This document shows positions 13,782 through 22,626 of a stretch of 22,626 nucleotides of DNA, piece after piece. The position numbers and the translations under genes are program-made. This stretch comes from Fimenecus sp045613065 (lineage in GTDB: Bacteria > Bacillota > Clostridia > Oscillospirales > Acutalibacteraceae). The notes beneath the pieces are model-generated. The model did not search any database and was not told the origin of the DNA. It saw nothing but the letters and a program-made list of their open reading frames with translations. The stretch spans positions 1-22,626 of the forward strand of contig JAZLAH010000043.1 of NCBI GenBank assembly GCA_045613065.1. The letters run 5' to 3'. Each line of letters begins with the position of its first letter. Positions within the stretch are counted from its first letter, which is position 1.

Positions 13782-14833
13782 TACACTTCCTCCAACACTT
13801 TTTTGAATGTTTCAAGCATCTTTTCGTTTTCGTATTCTGTACCTGCTGTAATTCTCAGGTAATCACCCATATTACGAATGATAATGCTATTATCTTTCAT
13901 TTTTTCAAATACAGCCTTTGCATTTTTCACTTTCATGAACACAAAGTTTGTATGTGTTTCGTAAATTCTTTCGATTTTGTCACTTTCGATTTTAATAAGT
14001 TCAGCATAAAGCTCTTTCTTTGAATTAACGACTGTCTTGATACAGTTATCAATGTAATCAGGATGTGAGAAAAGCACTTCACCGATTGCCTGTGAAACTG
14101 AATTCACATTATATGGTGACTTAACTGCACGAATCACATTTGTAAGTGTCTTGTTAGCAACTGCAAAACCAAGACGAAGTGCAGCAGACCCAAGAGCTTT
14201 TGAACAGGTTTTTAAGATAATGAGATTATCGTAGTTATTGAACTCACCTAAAAGACTTTCATCACCTGCAAAGTCCATATATGCTTCATCAAGGACAACA
14301 AGAGAATCAACGCTGTTTACAAGCTTTCTTACATCATCTTTTGTGACAATTCTTGATGTTGGGTTACAAGGATTTGAGAAAATTACAATTCTCACATTTT
14401 CCTTGTTAGCCATAGTAATTACATCATCAATATTTACATCAAGATTTTCGTCTTTCTGATATTTTACACTTTCACATTCTGCAATTTCAGCATAAAAACG
14501 ATACATTGAAAAATCAGGTTCAAGAGTTAATATCTTATCACCTTTTTGTAAAAATGCATTCATTATAACTGAAATAATTTCGTCAGAGCCGTTACCTGCT
14601 GTAACACAGCCAGCATCTACATTGAAATAATCTGCAAAACCTTTAAGAAGTTTTGTTGCCATTGGGTCAGGATAACGATTAAGTGCTGTATTTTTAAGTG
14701 CCTCTACCATTTCATTCTCAATTTTCTCAGGAAAAGTGAGAAATGATTCGTTAGCATCAAGACGAATTTCATATGTACCGCTGATTGGCTCATACGGTGT
14801 TAAATTTTTTACTTTTTCGTTTAACTGAAACAT
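13781..14833 (-). CDS. hisC: Histidinol-phosphate aminotransferase
   Basis: A PLP enzyme (aminotransferase fold type I) that transaminates imidazole-acetol phosphate with glutamate. 350 residues, normal length. Landmarks are the N-terminal IRLDANES (23-30), TAGNGSDEII (78-87), NPCNPTS (154-160), VLDEAYMDF (180-188) with D182 binding the pyridine nitrogen, and LKTCSKALG (207-215) with K212 as the PLP Schiff-base lysine, plus RLGF. ATG at 14833, 2 bases after the hisD stop, using a GAGGAC site inside hisD. Its place between hisD and hisB is common in Firmicutes. Confidence 0.96.
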   Translation of the reverse strand: MFQLNEKVKNLTPYEPISGTYEIRLDANESFLTFPEKIENEMVEALKNTALNRYPDPMATKLLKGFADYFNVDAGCVTAGNGSDEIISVIMNAFLQKGDKILTLEPDFSMYRFYAEIAECESVKYQKDENLDVNIDDVITMANKENVRIVIFSNPCNPTSRIVTKDDVRKLVNSVDSLVVLDEAYMDFAGDESLLGEFNNYDNLIILKTCSKALGSAALRLGFAVANKTLTNVIRAVKSPYNVNSVSQAIGEVLFSHPDYIDNCIKTVVNSKKELYAELIKIESDKIERIYETHTNFVFMKVKNAKAVFEKMKDNSIIIRNMGDYLRITAGTEYENEKMLETFKKVLEEV

Positions 14834-14835
14834 TA

Positions 14836-16125
14836 TTAGTCCTCAAATCTAACCTTGATTGAATTTGCGTGAGCTGTTAAGCCCTCTGTTTCTGCAAGAG
14901 AAACAACCTTATCTTTGCACTCACGAAGTGCATCTTCTGTATAGTAAATAAAACTTGATTTTTTAATAAAACTGTCAACTGACAATGGTGAGAAAAATCT
15001 TGCAGTACCACTTGTTGGAAGAACGTGGTTAGGACCTGCAAAATAGTCACCCAATGGTTCAGGAGAATAGTTTCCAAGGAACACGCTACCTGCATTATCC
15101 ATTCTGCCGATATATTCCATTGGATTCTGAACACACATTTCAAGGTGTTCAGGTGCAAGTCTGTTTGCAAAATCAACAGCCTTATCCATTGTGTCGCAAA
15201 TGATAATTGCACTGTAATCCTTAAGTGATTTTTCAATGATTTCTTTTCTTGAAAGCATTGCACACTGTCTTGCTAACTCTTTCTTTGTTTCCTCTGCAAT
15301 TTCTTCACTTGTTGTAATAAGGATTGCAGAAGCCAAGACGTCGTGTTCAGCCTGGCTCATAAGGTCAGCTGCAAGGAATTTTGGATTAGCTGTTTCGTCA
15401 GCAACGATTAAAATTTCACTTGGACCTGCAACCATATCAATATCAACTGTACCGTAAAGAAGTTTCTTTGCAGTAGCAACGAAAATGTTACCAGGACCAA
15501 CAATTTTATCAACCTTTGGTACAGATTCTGTTCCATAAGCCAATGCTGCAACAGCCTGTGCACCACCCATTAAGAAAACTCTATCAACACCTGCAATCTT
15601 TGCTGCTGCAAGAATGTCAGGATTTGGTGTGCCATCTTTTGATGGAGGTGTTACCATAACGAGTTCCTTAACTCCTGCAATTTTTGCTGGAATAGCATTC
15701 ATAAGTACACTTGATGGATATGCAGCTGTGCCACCAGGAACATAAAGACCAACACGTTCAAGTCCACGGACACGCTGTCCCATAATAACTCCGTTTTCCT
15801 TTGTTGTGAGCCAACTCTGCTGTTTTTGACGAGCATGGAAATCACGGATATTTTCGGCAGCATCTTCCAATGCTTTTACGAAAAATGGGTCACACTTTTC
15901 AATTGCTTTGTCAATTTCTTCTTTTGAAATTTCTGCTTTCTGGGGAGCTTTACCATCAAATTTAATTGTATATTCCAAAACGGCTTTATCACCGTTTGCT
16001 TTTACATTTTCAAGAATATCAGTAACAGCAAGAGTAACTTTCTTGTCAACCTCACCACTACGTTCTTTAAGTTGTGCGATAAGAGCTTCGTCAGCCTTAC
16101 CGTCTGCAAAAACTGTATTTATCAT
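14836..16125 (-). CDS. hisD: Histidinol dehydrogenase
   Basis: The last two oxidations of the pathway, L-histidinol to L-histidine with two NAD+. 429 residues. The residues known from the E. coli enzyme are visible: zinc ligands Q258 and H261 (SQAEHDVLA), D360 (EPLGDYFAGPNH) and H419 (LTAHANSIKVRFED), and catalytic E326/H327 in APEHLEM. NAD-contact blocks YVPGGTAAYPSSV (128-140) and VGPGNIFVA (209-217) are intact. ATG at 16125 has AAAGGA 8 bases upstream, 4 bases after the hisG stop. Confidence 0.98.
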   Translation of the reverse strand: MINTVFADGKADEALIAQLKERSGEVDKKVTLAVTDILENVKANGDKAVLEYTIKFDGKAPQKAEISKEEIDKAIEKCDPFFVKALEDAAENIRDFHARQKQQSWLTTKENGVIMGQRVRGLERVGLYVPGGTAAYPSSVLMNAIPAKIAGVKELVMVTPPSKDGTPNPDILAAAKIAGVDRVFLMGGAQAVAALAYGTESVPKVDKIVGPGNIFVATAKKLLYGTVDIDMVAGPSEILIVADETANPKFLAADLMSQAEHDVLASAILITTSEEIAEETKKELARQCAMLSRKEIIEKSLKDYSAIIICDTMDKAVDFANRLAPEHLEMCVQNPMEYIGRMDNAGSVFLGNYSPEPLGDYFAGPNHVLPTSGTARFFSPLSVDSFIKKSSFIYYTEDALRECKDKVVSLAETEGLTAHANSIKVRFED

Positions 16126-16129
16126 ATTA

Positions 16130-16759
16130 TCAATCCTTTGAAATTACTTTTTCAATGTTTTCAAGGAAACTGTCGATTTCCTCACGACGAAGTTTCATAC
16201 TTGCCATATTCACGATTACACGAGCAGAAACCGGCATAATCTTTTCTTTCACTTCAAGTCCGTTTTCTTTAAGTGTTGTTCCTGTTTCAACAATATCCAC
16301 AATACCGTCAGCAAGATTTAAAAGAGGAGCTAATTCAACAGAGCCTTCGATTTTAATAATCTTGACATCCATCCCTTTTCCTTCAAAATAAGCTTTTGTA
16401 ATATTAGGATATTTTGTAGCTATTCGTTTTGTATTGAATCCGTCATAGAAATCAACACCCTTTTGTGTTGCCAATGCAAAATCGCATTTACCCAGATTCA
16501 AGTCAGTCATTTCATAGAAACTTTTGCCATTTTCAACGATTGTATCCTTACCTACAATACCGATATCGCACACACCATGTTCAACATATGTAATAACATC
16601 AGCTGCCTTTGCAAGGACAACCTCATAGTCACCTGCTGTAAGAATCAATCGTCTGCCTTTATTAATAAGTTCATCACAATCGATTCCCATTTTCTGGAAA
16701 AGTTCAACACTCTTTTTCTCAAGACGACCTTTTGTAAGGGCAATTCTTAATTTTCTCAT
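16130..16759 (-). CDS. hisG: ATP phosphoribosyltransferase catalytic subunit, short form
   Basis: Catalyses the committed step, ATP plus PRPP to PR-ATP. At 209 residues it is the short HisG(S) form, without the C-terminal regulatory domain, and therefore needs HisZ, encoded immediately upstream. Signatures are RIALTKGRLEKKSVELF (5-21), DIGIVGKDTI (65-74) and the PRPP-binding GIVDIVETGTTLKENGL (152-168). The frame can be extended 12 codons to 16795, but that stretch contains the GGGAGG ribosome site, so the ATG at 16759 is chosen. It overlaps the hisZ stop in an ATGA arrangement, matching the subunits' stoichiometric complex. Confidence 0.97.
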   Translation of the reverse strand: MRKLRIALTKGRLEKKSVELFQKMGIDCDELINKGRRLILTAGDYEVVLAKAADVITYVEHGVCDIGIVGKDTIVENGKSFYEMTDLNLGKCDFALATQKGVDFYDGFNTKRIATKYPNITKAYFEGKGMDVKIIKIEGSVELAPLLNLADGIVDIVETGTTLKENGLEVKEKIMPVSARVIVNMASMKLRREEIDSFLENIEKVISKD

Positions 16760-17952
16760 AATATTTCCTCCCTTACATCTTCTGCAACTATACAAATCTT
16801 CTTGATACCTGTAGCAATTGCATATTCTTTTGTTTCTTCGAGAGTTTCAAAAGTGCTATTTTCACAGTAAATACCCTCTGCACGAAGATTTCTTGAATAT
16901 TCAAGTGCTTTGACAATGTATTCTTTTTCACCGAATACCATTATTTCAGGAGTCTGTTCATCATCAAGTTCATTTCGTGAAAGCATAACTGTTGCAAGTG
17001 CTCCAGTTTCAATACCGAAACCTGTTGATGGCATTTCTCTACCAAATTCAGCACCAAGGCTGTCATAACGACCACCTGAAACAACTGAAATACCACTACC
17101 TTGAAGATATCCCTTAAAGATAATACCTGTGTAGTAATTTGTACGGTTAACAAGGCTTAAGTCAATAACGATTTTATTCTCAAGGCCTGCGTCACATAAA
17201 AGCATATACAATTCTTTTAAGTAATCAAGGCTCTTCTGTCCTTCATCACCCAAGTCAATCTGTTTTGCTTTTTCGATAATTTCAACACCGCCGAAAAATC
17301 TTGGAAGATTACGGATACAATCAGTTATATCTGATTTGCCTATTTTATCAAGAATATTATTAAGTGAAACAAAGTTTCTGCTTTCAACACAATCGTAAAT
17401 TTCACTTACAATTTCATCACTTACGCTGAGTTTTTTGCAAAGTTCCTTAAAGAAACCTGCGTGACCGATTTCAAGTTTAAAATCAGCGGATGTACAACTT
17501 TCGATAGCTTCAACAGCAGTTGTGATAACTTCCAAATCAGCACGAAGTCCGTAAGCGCCCATAAGTTCGATACCTGTTTGTGTTGCCTCGTCACTTCTCC
17601 CTGTAAGATTTTTCTGTCTGACGAAAACATTCTGATTATAATAAAGACGAAGAGGTAAACGAGCATTCTGAAAACGAGTTGACACAAGTCGTGCAATAGG
17701 AAGTGTTGAGTCAGGTCTGAGTACAAGCAGTCTGCCGTATGAGTCAGTTAAGCTGTACAAGTCCTCAGGATTATAACCTGAACTTTCACGATTGAACACA
17801 TCAAAAAATTCGAGTGTAGGTGTCATTACCTTTTCATAACCTTTTGATTTAAATACAGAGGAAAGTCTTTTTTCTGCACAACGGAGAGCACGGCTTTCCA
17901 TTGCCAGATAGTCTTTTGTTCCCTCAGGAGTAATTTTTGAATAATTTTTCAT
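16756..17952 (-). CDS. hisZ: ATP phosphoribosyltransferase regulatory subunit
   Basis: A histidyl-tRNA-synthetase paralogue that activates short HisG and mediates feedback inhibition by histidine. 398 residues. Class II synthetase core features are visible: motif 1 region MTPTLEFFDVF (43-53), motif 2 LRLYYNQNVFVRQ (101-113), and the SGGRYDSLGAEFG block with GFGIETGAL near residues 285-315. It lacks the C-terminal anticodon-binding domain of a true HisRS, consistent with HisZ. First gene of the operon, with ATG at 17952 after an AAAGGGA site. A synthetase is a less likely alternative, given the length and location. Confidence 0.95.
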   Translation of the reverse strand: MKNYSKITPEGTKDYLAMESRALRCAEKRLSSVFKSKGYEKVMTPTLEFFDVFNRESSGYNPEDLYSLTDSYGRLLVLRPDSTLPIARLVSTRFQNARLPLRLYYNQNVFVRQKNLTGRSDEATQTGIELMGAYGLRADLEVITTAVEAIESCTSADFKLEIGHAGFFKELCKKLSVSDEIVSEIYDCVESRNFVSLNNILDKIGKSDITDCIRNLPRFFGGVEIIEKAKQIDLGDEGQKSLDYLKELYMLLCDAGLENKIVIDLSLVNRTNYYTGIIFKGYLQGSGISVVSGGRYDSLGAEFGREMPSTGFGIETGALATVMLSRNELDDEQTPEIMVFGEKEYIVKALEYSRNLRAEGIYCENSTFETLEETKEYAIATGIKKICIVAEDVREEIL

Positions 17953-17994
17953 TGAAAAAGTCCCTTTTCTTAGTATTCGCTTTAATGTGCTACT

Positions 17995-18023
17995 ATGCTA
18001 CCATAACAAAGCATATAAGTCAA
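17995..18023 (-). promoter_or_regulatory. Sigma-A promoter of the his operon
   Basis: Minus strand -35 TTGACT (18018-18023), 17-base spacer, -10 TAGCAT (17995-18000). Start near 17988, about 36 bases before hisZ. The leader is too short for a histidine T-box or attenuator. Its -35 lies only about 22 bases past the polC stop, with no clear terminator in between, so polC transcripts may read into his. Confidence 0.75.
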
Positions 18024-18044
18024 GTAAAATATTAAACAAATCAA

Positions 18045-21000
18045 TTAAAAACTGAAAAATGAGATTTGTGCAGTTTCAGGCAAATCACCAAAAGCACCGA
18101 TTTCCTGCAACGCTGTTATAACAGCACTTGAAGCACCTGTCTTTGCCTGGAAATCATCAACAGAAACGAAAGTTCCGTCACTTTCATCTCGTCTCTTTAC
18201 AATTTCGTGTGCCGCCTTTTCACCGACACCTGACAAAGCTGAAAACGGCATTCTTATTTTACCTTCGTCAATATAATAAACTGTTGCACGTGATTTATAA
18301 ATATCAACAGGAAGAAGTTCCACACCTCTTGCCATCATTTCATTAACAACCTGCAAAGCAGTAAACTGGTCTTTTTCTTTTGTTGTCATTGGTTTTCTGT
18401 CTTTTGGTTCAGCATTCAAAGGTCCATGGAGTTCAACCATTTTTCTCTTGACTGCATCTCTGCCCTGACAAACGGTTACCGCATCAAGGTCACCGCCACG
18501 GACAGTTAAAAATGCTGTGTAATATTCCGTTGGTTTATAGATTTTATACCAACCAAGTCGAAGTGCTGCAATAACATAAGCAGCAGCATGAGCTTTCGGG
18601 AACATATACTTGATTTTACGACAAGAATCCATATACCACTGAGGAACGTTGCATTTTATCATTTCTTCCTCTGCACCTTCAGGGAATCCAAACTTTGCAA
18701 CCATACCTTTACGGGTTTTTTCCATAATATTGAATGCGAGACCTGAATCAAGTCCCTTATGCATAAGATATGTCATGATACTATCTCGAGTACCGATAAC
18801 ATCAGAAATTGTACAGGTGCCATCTTTAATAAGTTCCTGTGCATTACCCAGCCAAACGTCAGTACCGTGAGAAAGACCTGAAATCTGTAAAAGGTCAGAG
18901 AAGCACTTTGGCTGCGCTTCCATAAGCATACCACGAACAAAATCTGTTCCCATTTCAGGAATTGAAAGAGTACCTGTCTGTACACCGATATCTTCAGGAG
19001 TAATTCCCAGAGCCTCAGGACTTGTACAAAGACTTACGATTTTAGGGTCACACACATCAACATCCATAACAGGAATTCCCGTCATATCTTCAAGATGCTT
19101 ATAAAGTGTCGGCACATCATGGCCGAGAATATCAAGTTTCAAAATTGTATCGTGAAGGAAATGGAAGTCGAAGTGAGTTGTTTCCATATCCGATGATGTA
19201 TCATTTGCAGGGAATTGAACTGCAGTAAAGTCATAAACATCAAATTCGTTAGGCACAACAACCATACCACCAGGATGCTGACCAGTTGTACGCTTAATAC
19301 CTGTACAACCTTTTGTAAGTCTATCCTCTTCTGCACGAGTAACTACCTTTCCTCGTTCATCAAGATACTTTTTCACATAACCGTAAGCAGTTTTATCGGC
19401 AACAGTTGCAATAGTACCTGCTTTAAACACGTGGTCACGACCGAAAAGCTCTTCTGTATATCTATGAGCATTACCCTGATAATCACCTGAGAAGTTAAGG
19501 TCGATATCGGGAGCTTTATCACCATGGAAACCAAGGAAGGTTTCGAACGGAATTTCGTGCCCGTCACGAATCATAGGAACACCACAATGAGGACAATCCT
19601 TAGGTGGCATATCAAAGCCTGAACCATATTCACCGTGAAGGAAGAATTCACTGTATCTGCACTTTCCACAACGATAATGTGGTGCTAACGGATTAACCTC
19701 GGAAATACCCGCCATTGTTGCAACGAATGATGAACCAACAGAACCTCGTGAACCAACGTGATAACCGTGTGCCTCTGAATCCCACACAAGTTTCTGTGCG
19801 ATAATATAAAGAACGGCAAATCCGTGCTTGATGATAGATTCAAGTTCTCGTGTAAGTCTGTCAGCCACGTATTCAGGTACTTCTTCACCATACCAGTCCT
19901 TTGCTTTATCCCAACAAATCTGACGAAGTTCATCCTCAGCACCAGGGATTGATGGTTGGAATGTGCCCTCAGGAATAGGTCTTACCTGTTCAATCATATC
20001 TGCAATTTTATTTGTGTTTGTAACAACAACCTCGTATGCAGTATCTTCACCTAAATAGGAGAATTCCTCAAGCATTTCGTCAGTTGTTTTAAAGTAAAGA
20101 GGTGCCTGGTCATCGGCATCATCAAAGCCTTTACCAGCCATAAGAATTGCACGGAATTTTGCATCCTCAGGGTCCATAAAGTGAACGTCACCTGTTGCAC
20201 AGACAAGTTTATCAAGTTTATCACCAAGATGGATAATCTTTCTGTTAATGTCTCGAATATCCTCAAGAGTTTTGATTTTGTTATACTCTTTATTTCTGTC
20301 AGGATTTTTCGCATTAGGGTCTGAATGGGAAGCAATCATAAACATATTGTTTCCATCAGGCTGAATTTCAAGATAATCGTAGTAATTTGCGATTTCTATA
20401 ATTTCCTCTTCAGGCTTTTCAAAGAGAATTGCTTTTATCAGCTCACCTGCTTCACAAGCAGAACCAAGAATAATGCCTTCTCGAAGTTCGTTAAGCTTTG
20501 AACGAGGAATACAAGGTCTTGTGTGGAAATATGTAGTATGTGCCAAAGACACAAGTTTATATAAATTCTTAAGACCAACTTTGTTCTGCACAAGAAGAAT
20601 AATATGGTATCTTGGTAACTTTTCCCAAGGTGTTTCAGGATTTGCGATATCATCAATGAGGTAACCTTCCACACCATAAATGAGTTTTATATCGTCCTTA
20701 CCTTTACCCTTCATAGCATCAGGATAACCCTGAACATTACCATGGTCAGTGATTGCAATAGCAGGATGACCCCAACTGATTGCTCGCTTAACAAGTTTAT
20801 CAGCACCTGTCATACCATCCATATCGGACATATTTGTATGAAGATGTAATTCAACTCTCTTTTTCTCTGCTGTATCCTTTTTCTTTATCTGTGTTACTGT
20901 ATTAACAGCAGTCGCAGAAATGATGTTTTCACCTGAATATTTATCAAATGTCACTCTACCATAAACAATTACTGTTATACCCTCACTCAAAGCGTCCAAG

Positions 21001-21839
21001 AACGACCTTGATTTTTCACAGGATTCAAAAATCTTTACTGTGTATGAATATGTTTTATCTGTAATATTAAAGTTGATAATATTGTTCTTACCATCACGAG
21101 TTGTACGCACATCAAGGCTGAACACCTCACCCCAGACAGCAACTGCACCACTTTCAATTCCCACATCAGAAAGTGTCTGTAAGTTATTTGTCCTGATAAG
21201 ACTTCCGTATATAGGCTTCTGTGTTTCAAGATAAAGTGGAAAACCCTCTTTGACTACATGAGGTTTTGGTTCACCCGGTTCTGTCGGTAATTGTGGTTCA
21301 GGAATATTCTTTTCACGACGAATTTCCTCATCAGCCTTTTTCTGCATAGTATCAAGAGCCAATTCAGTATTGAAATCCTCTTCCTGAGAAAGAGTTACTG
21401 TATATTCAACACCAAAAATACCCTTTATAATTCTCTCGATTTCTTTTTCACAGTTTGCAGATGTGAGGATGTCTTTTCCACCTTTTTTAAGGCTTATTTT
21501 CAATTCTCTGCCTTGAATCTCATACTCTGCACCATTGAAATATCCGTTTGCAACGACAATTTTATCTCTTAAAAGTTCCACAACCAAACTCATAAATTCA
21601 GTACGGAAACCTGTTCTTGACTCGTCACAAACAACCTCTATATTAACACCAACAGCCCCTGAAAGTTTGCTTTCAAGAGCCTTGATTCTATCTTCTTCAA
21701 TTTTTCTGTATGGCTTAATGGTAAGTTTTGCACTCATTTTTTCCTGAGATACTGAAAAACCCACAATTTCTGCTTGGGCTATATCCATATTCAGAGTGCA
21801 ATCAAAATACTCACCAAAAAGTGATTTTACTATTGCCAT
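18045..21839 (-). CDS. polC: DNA polymerase III alpha subunit PolC, lacking exonuclease domain
   Basis: The replicative polymerase of low-GC Gram-positives. Order: N-terminal domain (1-190), OB fold (about 205-320), PHP domain starting VELHLHTNMSDMDGM (329-343) with AITDHGNVQ, then fingers/palm/thumb. The Cys4 zinc site is C724, C727, C749 and C752. The palm has APDIDLNFSG (catalytic D778 and D780) and KLDILGHD (D903). HhH motif GVGEKA and a terminal clamp-binding QISFF follow. At 1264 residues it is about 170 short of typical PolC (around 1440). The whole shortfall is the DnaQ-like 3'-5' exonuclease normally inserted in PHP: YGVEGYLIDD runs through about 12 residues into RYHIILLVQNKVGLKNLY, and no FDVETTG motif occurs. 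ATG at 21839 follows GGTGA. Confidence 0.97.
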   Translation of the reverse strand: MAIVKSLFGEYFDCTLNMDIAQAEIVGFSVSQEKMSAKLTIKPYRKIEEDRIKALESKLSGAVGVNIEVVCDESRTGFRTEFMSLVVELLRDKIVVANGYFNGAEYEIQGRELKISLKKGGKDILTSANCEKEIERIIKGIFGVEYTVTLSQEEDFNTELALDTMQKKADEEIRREKNIPEPQLPTEPGEPKPHVVKEGFPLYLETQKPIYGSLIRTNNLQTLSDVGIESGAVAVWGEVFSLDVRTTRDGKNNIINFNITDKTYSYTVKIFESCEKSRSFLDALSEGITVIVYGRVTFDKYSGENIISATAVNTVTQIKKKDTAEKKRVELHLHTNMSDMDGMTGADKLVKRAISWGHPAIAITDHGNVQGYPDAMKGKGKDDIKLIYGVEGYLIDDIANPETPWEKLPRYHIILLVQNKVGLKNLYKLVSLAHTTYFHTRPCIPRSKLNELREGIILGSACEAGELIKAILFEKPEEEIIEIANYYDYLEIQPDGNNMFMIASHSDPNAKNPDRNKEYNKIKTLEDIRDINRKIIHLGDKLDKLVCATGDVHFMDPEDAKFRAILMAGKGFDDADDQAPLYFKTTDEMLEEFSYLGEDTAYEVVVTNTNKIADMIEQVRPIPEGTFQPSIPGAEDELRQICWDKAKDWYGEEVPEYVADRLTRELESIIKHGFAVLYIIAQKLVWDSEAHGYHVGSRGSVGSSFVATMAGISEVNPLAPHYRCGKCRYSEFFLHGEYGSGFDMPPKDCPHCGVPMIRDGHEIPFETFLGFHGDKAPDIDLNFSGDYQGNAHRYTEELFGRDHVFKAGTIATVADKTAYGYVKKYLDERGKVVTRAEEDRLTKGCTGIKRTTGQHPGGMVVVPNEFDVYDFTAVQFPANDTSSDMETTHFDFHFLHDTILKLDILGHDVPTLYKHLEDMTGIPVMDVDVCDPKIVSLCTSPEALGITPEDIGVQTGTLSIPEMGTDFVRGMLMEAQPKCFSDLLQISGLSHGTDVWLGNAQELIKDGTCTISDVIGTRDSIMTYLMHKGLDSGLAFNIMEKTRKGMVAKFGFPEGAEEEMIKCNVPQWYMDSCRKIKYMFPKAHAAAYVIAALRLGWYKIYKPTEYYTAFLTVRGGDLDAVTVCQGRDAVKRKMVELHGPLNAEPKDRKPMTTKEKDQFTALQVVNEMMARGVELLPVDIYKSRATVYYIDEGKIRMPFSALSGVGEKAAHEIVKRRDESDGTFVSVDDFQAKTGASSAVITALQEIGAFGDLPETAQISFFSF

Positions 21840-21852
21840 ATGTAACTCACCG

Positions 21853-22626
21853 TTATAATTTTTCTATTTCTTTTAATAATTCGTCTACGATTTCTTTTTC
21901 GTCAACTTTTTTGAGCACTTCACCGTGTTTGAAAATAACACCACAACCGTCGCCACCTGCAACACCGATGTCAGCTTCTTTTGCTTCACCAGGTCCGTTA
22001 ACCACACAACCCATTACAGCAACTTTTATTGGTTTATCATAATTTACAAGTGCTTTTTCTACTTTATCTGCAAGACCAATAAGGTCAATCTTTGTTCTGC
22101 CACAAGTAGGACAAGAAACAATCTGCGCACAGTCAGTTTTAATTCCTGCTGCTTTTAAAATATCAAAACCAGCCTTAACTTCTGTTACCGGGTCAGCGGT
22201 CATTGAGACACGGATTGTGTCACCGATACCGTCAAGAAGTAATGAACCGATACCAATGCTTGATTTTACAAGTGCCATATTATGTGTACCTGCTTCGGTA
22301 ACGCCAAGATGCAAAGGATAATCACACATATCAGCAACTATACGATATGCTTTAACCATCTTCTGAACATCTGATGATTTAATTGAAACCACAATATCAT
22401 TAAAATCAAATTTTTCAAGAAGTCCTATGTGGTACATAGCACTTTCAGCCATAGCTTCAGGAGTTGGTGAACCGTATTTTGCAAGAAGATGCTTTTCAAG
22501 TGAACCTGAATTTACACCAATACGGATTGGAACATTATGAAGACGACAAGCATCAGCTACTGCACGAACTTTTTCATCATCACCGATATTACCCGGATTA
22601 ATTCTTATTTTATCAACACCTGCTGC
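21853..22626 (-). CDS. ispG: 4-hydroxy-3-methylbut-2-enyl-diphosphate synthase, 3' part
   Basis: The penultimate enzyme of the MEP isoprenoid pathway (GcpE), an iron-sulfur enzyme converting MEcPP to HMBPP. The gene enters from the high-coordinate edge already in frame, with 257 codons visible. The TIM-barrel part shows KIRINPGNIG and PIRIGVNSGSLE. The C-terminal cluster-binding domain shows SCPTCGRTKIDL (two Cys) and VAVMGCVVNGPGEA (third Cys plus the Glu ligand). It ends 13 bases before polC, with the polC ribosome site in the gap, so the two are cotranscribed. The ispG-polC order is common in Firmicutes, usually after dxr and rseP, which would lie outside the window. Confidence 0.97.
   Translation of the reverse strand, partial: AAGVDKIRINPGNIGDDEKVRAVADACRLHNVPIRIGVNSGSLEKHLLAKYGSPTPEAMAESAMYHIGLLEKFDFNDIVVSIKSSDVQKMVKAYRIVADMCDYPLHLGVTEAGTHNMALVKSSIGIGSLLLDGIGDTIRVSMTADPVTEVKAGFDILKAAGIKTDCAQIVSCPTCGRTKIDLIGLADKVEKALVNYDKPIKVAVMGCVVNGPGEAKEADIGVAGGDGCGVIFKHGEVLKKVDEKEIVDELLKEIEKL

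Noticed and set aside
17953..18044. A histidine T-box or attenuator before hisZ
   Set aside because: Only about 36 leader bases follow the predicted start, and no T-box sequence, terminator or His-codon-rich peptide is present.

Overview
The window looks like chromosomal DNA from a moderately AT-rich, Gram-positive anaerobe of the class Clostridia, probably near the Ruminococcaceae/Oscillospiraceae. The evidence is a PolC-type replicative polymerase, a short HisG paired with HisZ, a lipoprotein-anchored amino-acid ABC importer, strong AGGAGG-type ribosome binding sites and consensus sigma-A promoters. This placement rests on gene content, not on a search. Every gene I can support reads on the minus strand, so the account below runs from high to low coordinates.

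Region by region: (1) 22626-18045 holds the 3' part of ispG (isoprenoid synthesis, MEP pathway) followed closely by polC. This PolC lacks the proofreading exonuclease domain normally inserted in its PHP domain. (2) 17952-11841 is a compact histidine operon, hisZ-hisG-hisD-hisC-hisB-hisA-hisI-hisE, with its own promoter. hisH, hisF and a histidinol-phosphatase gene are absent. It ends in a long inverted-repeat structure. (3) 11704-10238 is a membrane-anchored M20 metallopeptidase with a clear terminator. (4) 10029-5805 is an RNA-modification operon with its own promoter: a THUMP rRNA methyltransferase, a diacylglycerol/lipid kinase, rsmE and rsmF. (5) 5727-5357 holds tRNA-Thr(GGT) behind a perfect consensus promoter, its terminator, and about 150 bases further on a second degenerate copy of the tRNA 3' end plus terminator. 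(6) 5071-2688 is an amino-acid ABC importer (binding protein, permease, ATPase). The binding protein has its two halves in swapped order, a circular permutation. A 48-residue micro-ORF follows, whose ribosome binding site is one arm of the ABC operon's terminator. (7) 2383-719 is a SulP-family anion transporter with a STAS domain. (8) 517-1 is the promoter, a long structured leader and the first 55 codons of rpsJ, presumably the start of the S10 ribosomal-protein operon.

Most of the window is housekeeping: replication, histidine biosynthesis, rRNA modification, translation and nutrient uptake. There is no phage, CRISPR, toxin or defence locus. The unusual items are the permuted binding protein, the exonuclease-less PolC, the terminator-embedded start of the micro-ORF, the duplicated tRNA-Thr 3' end and the structured rpsJ leader.
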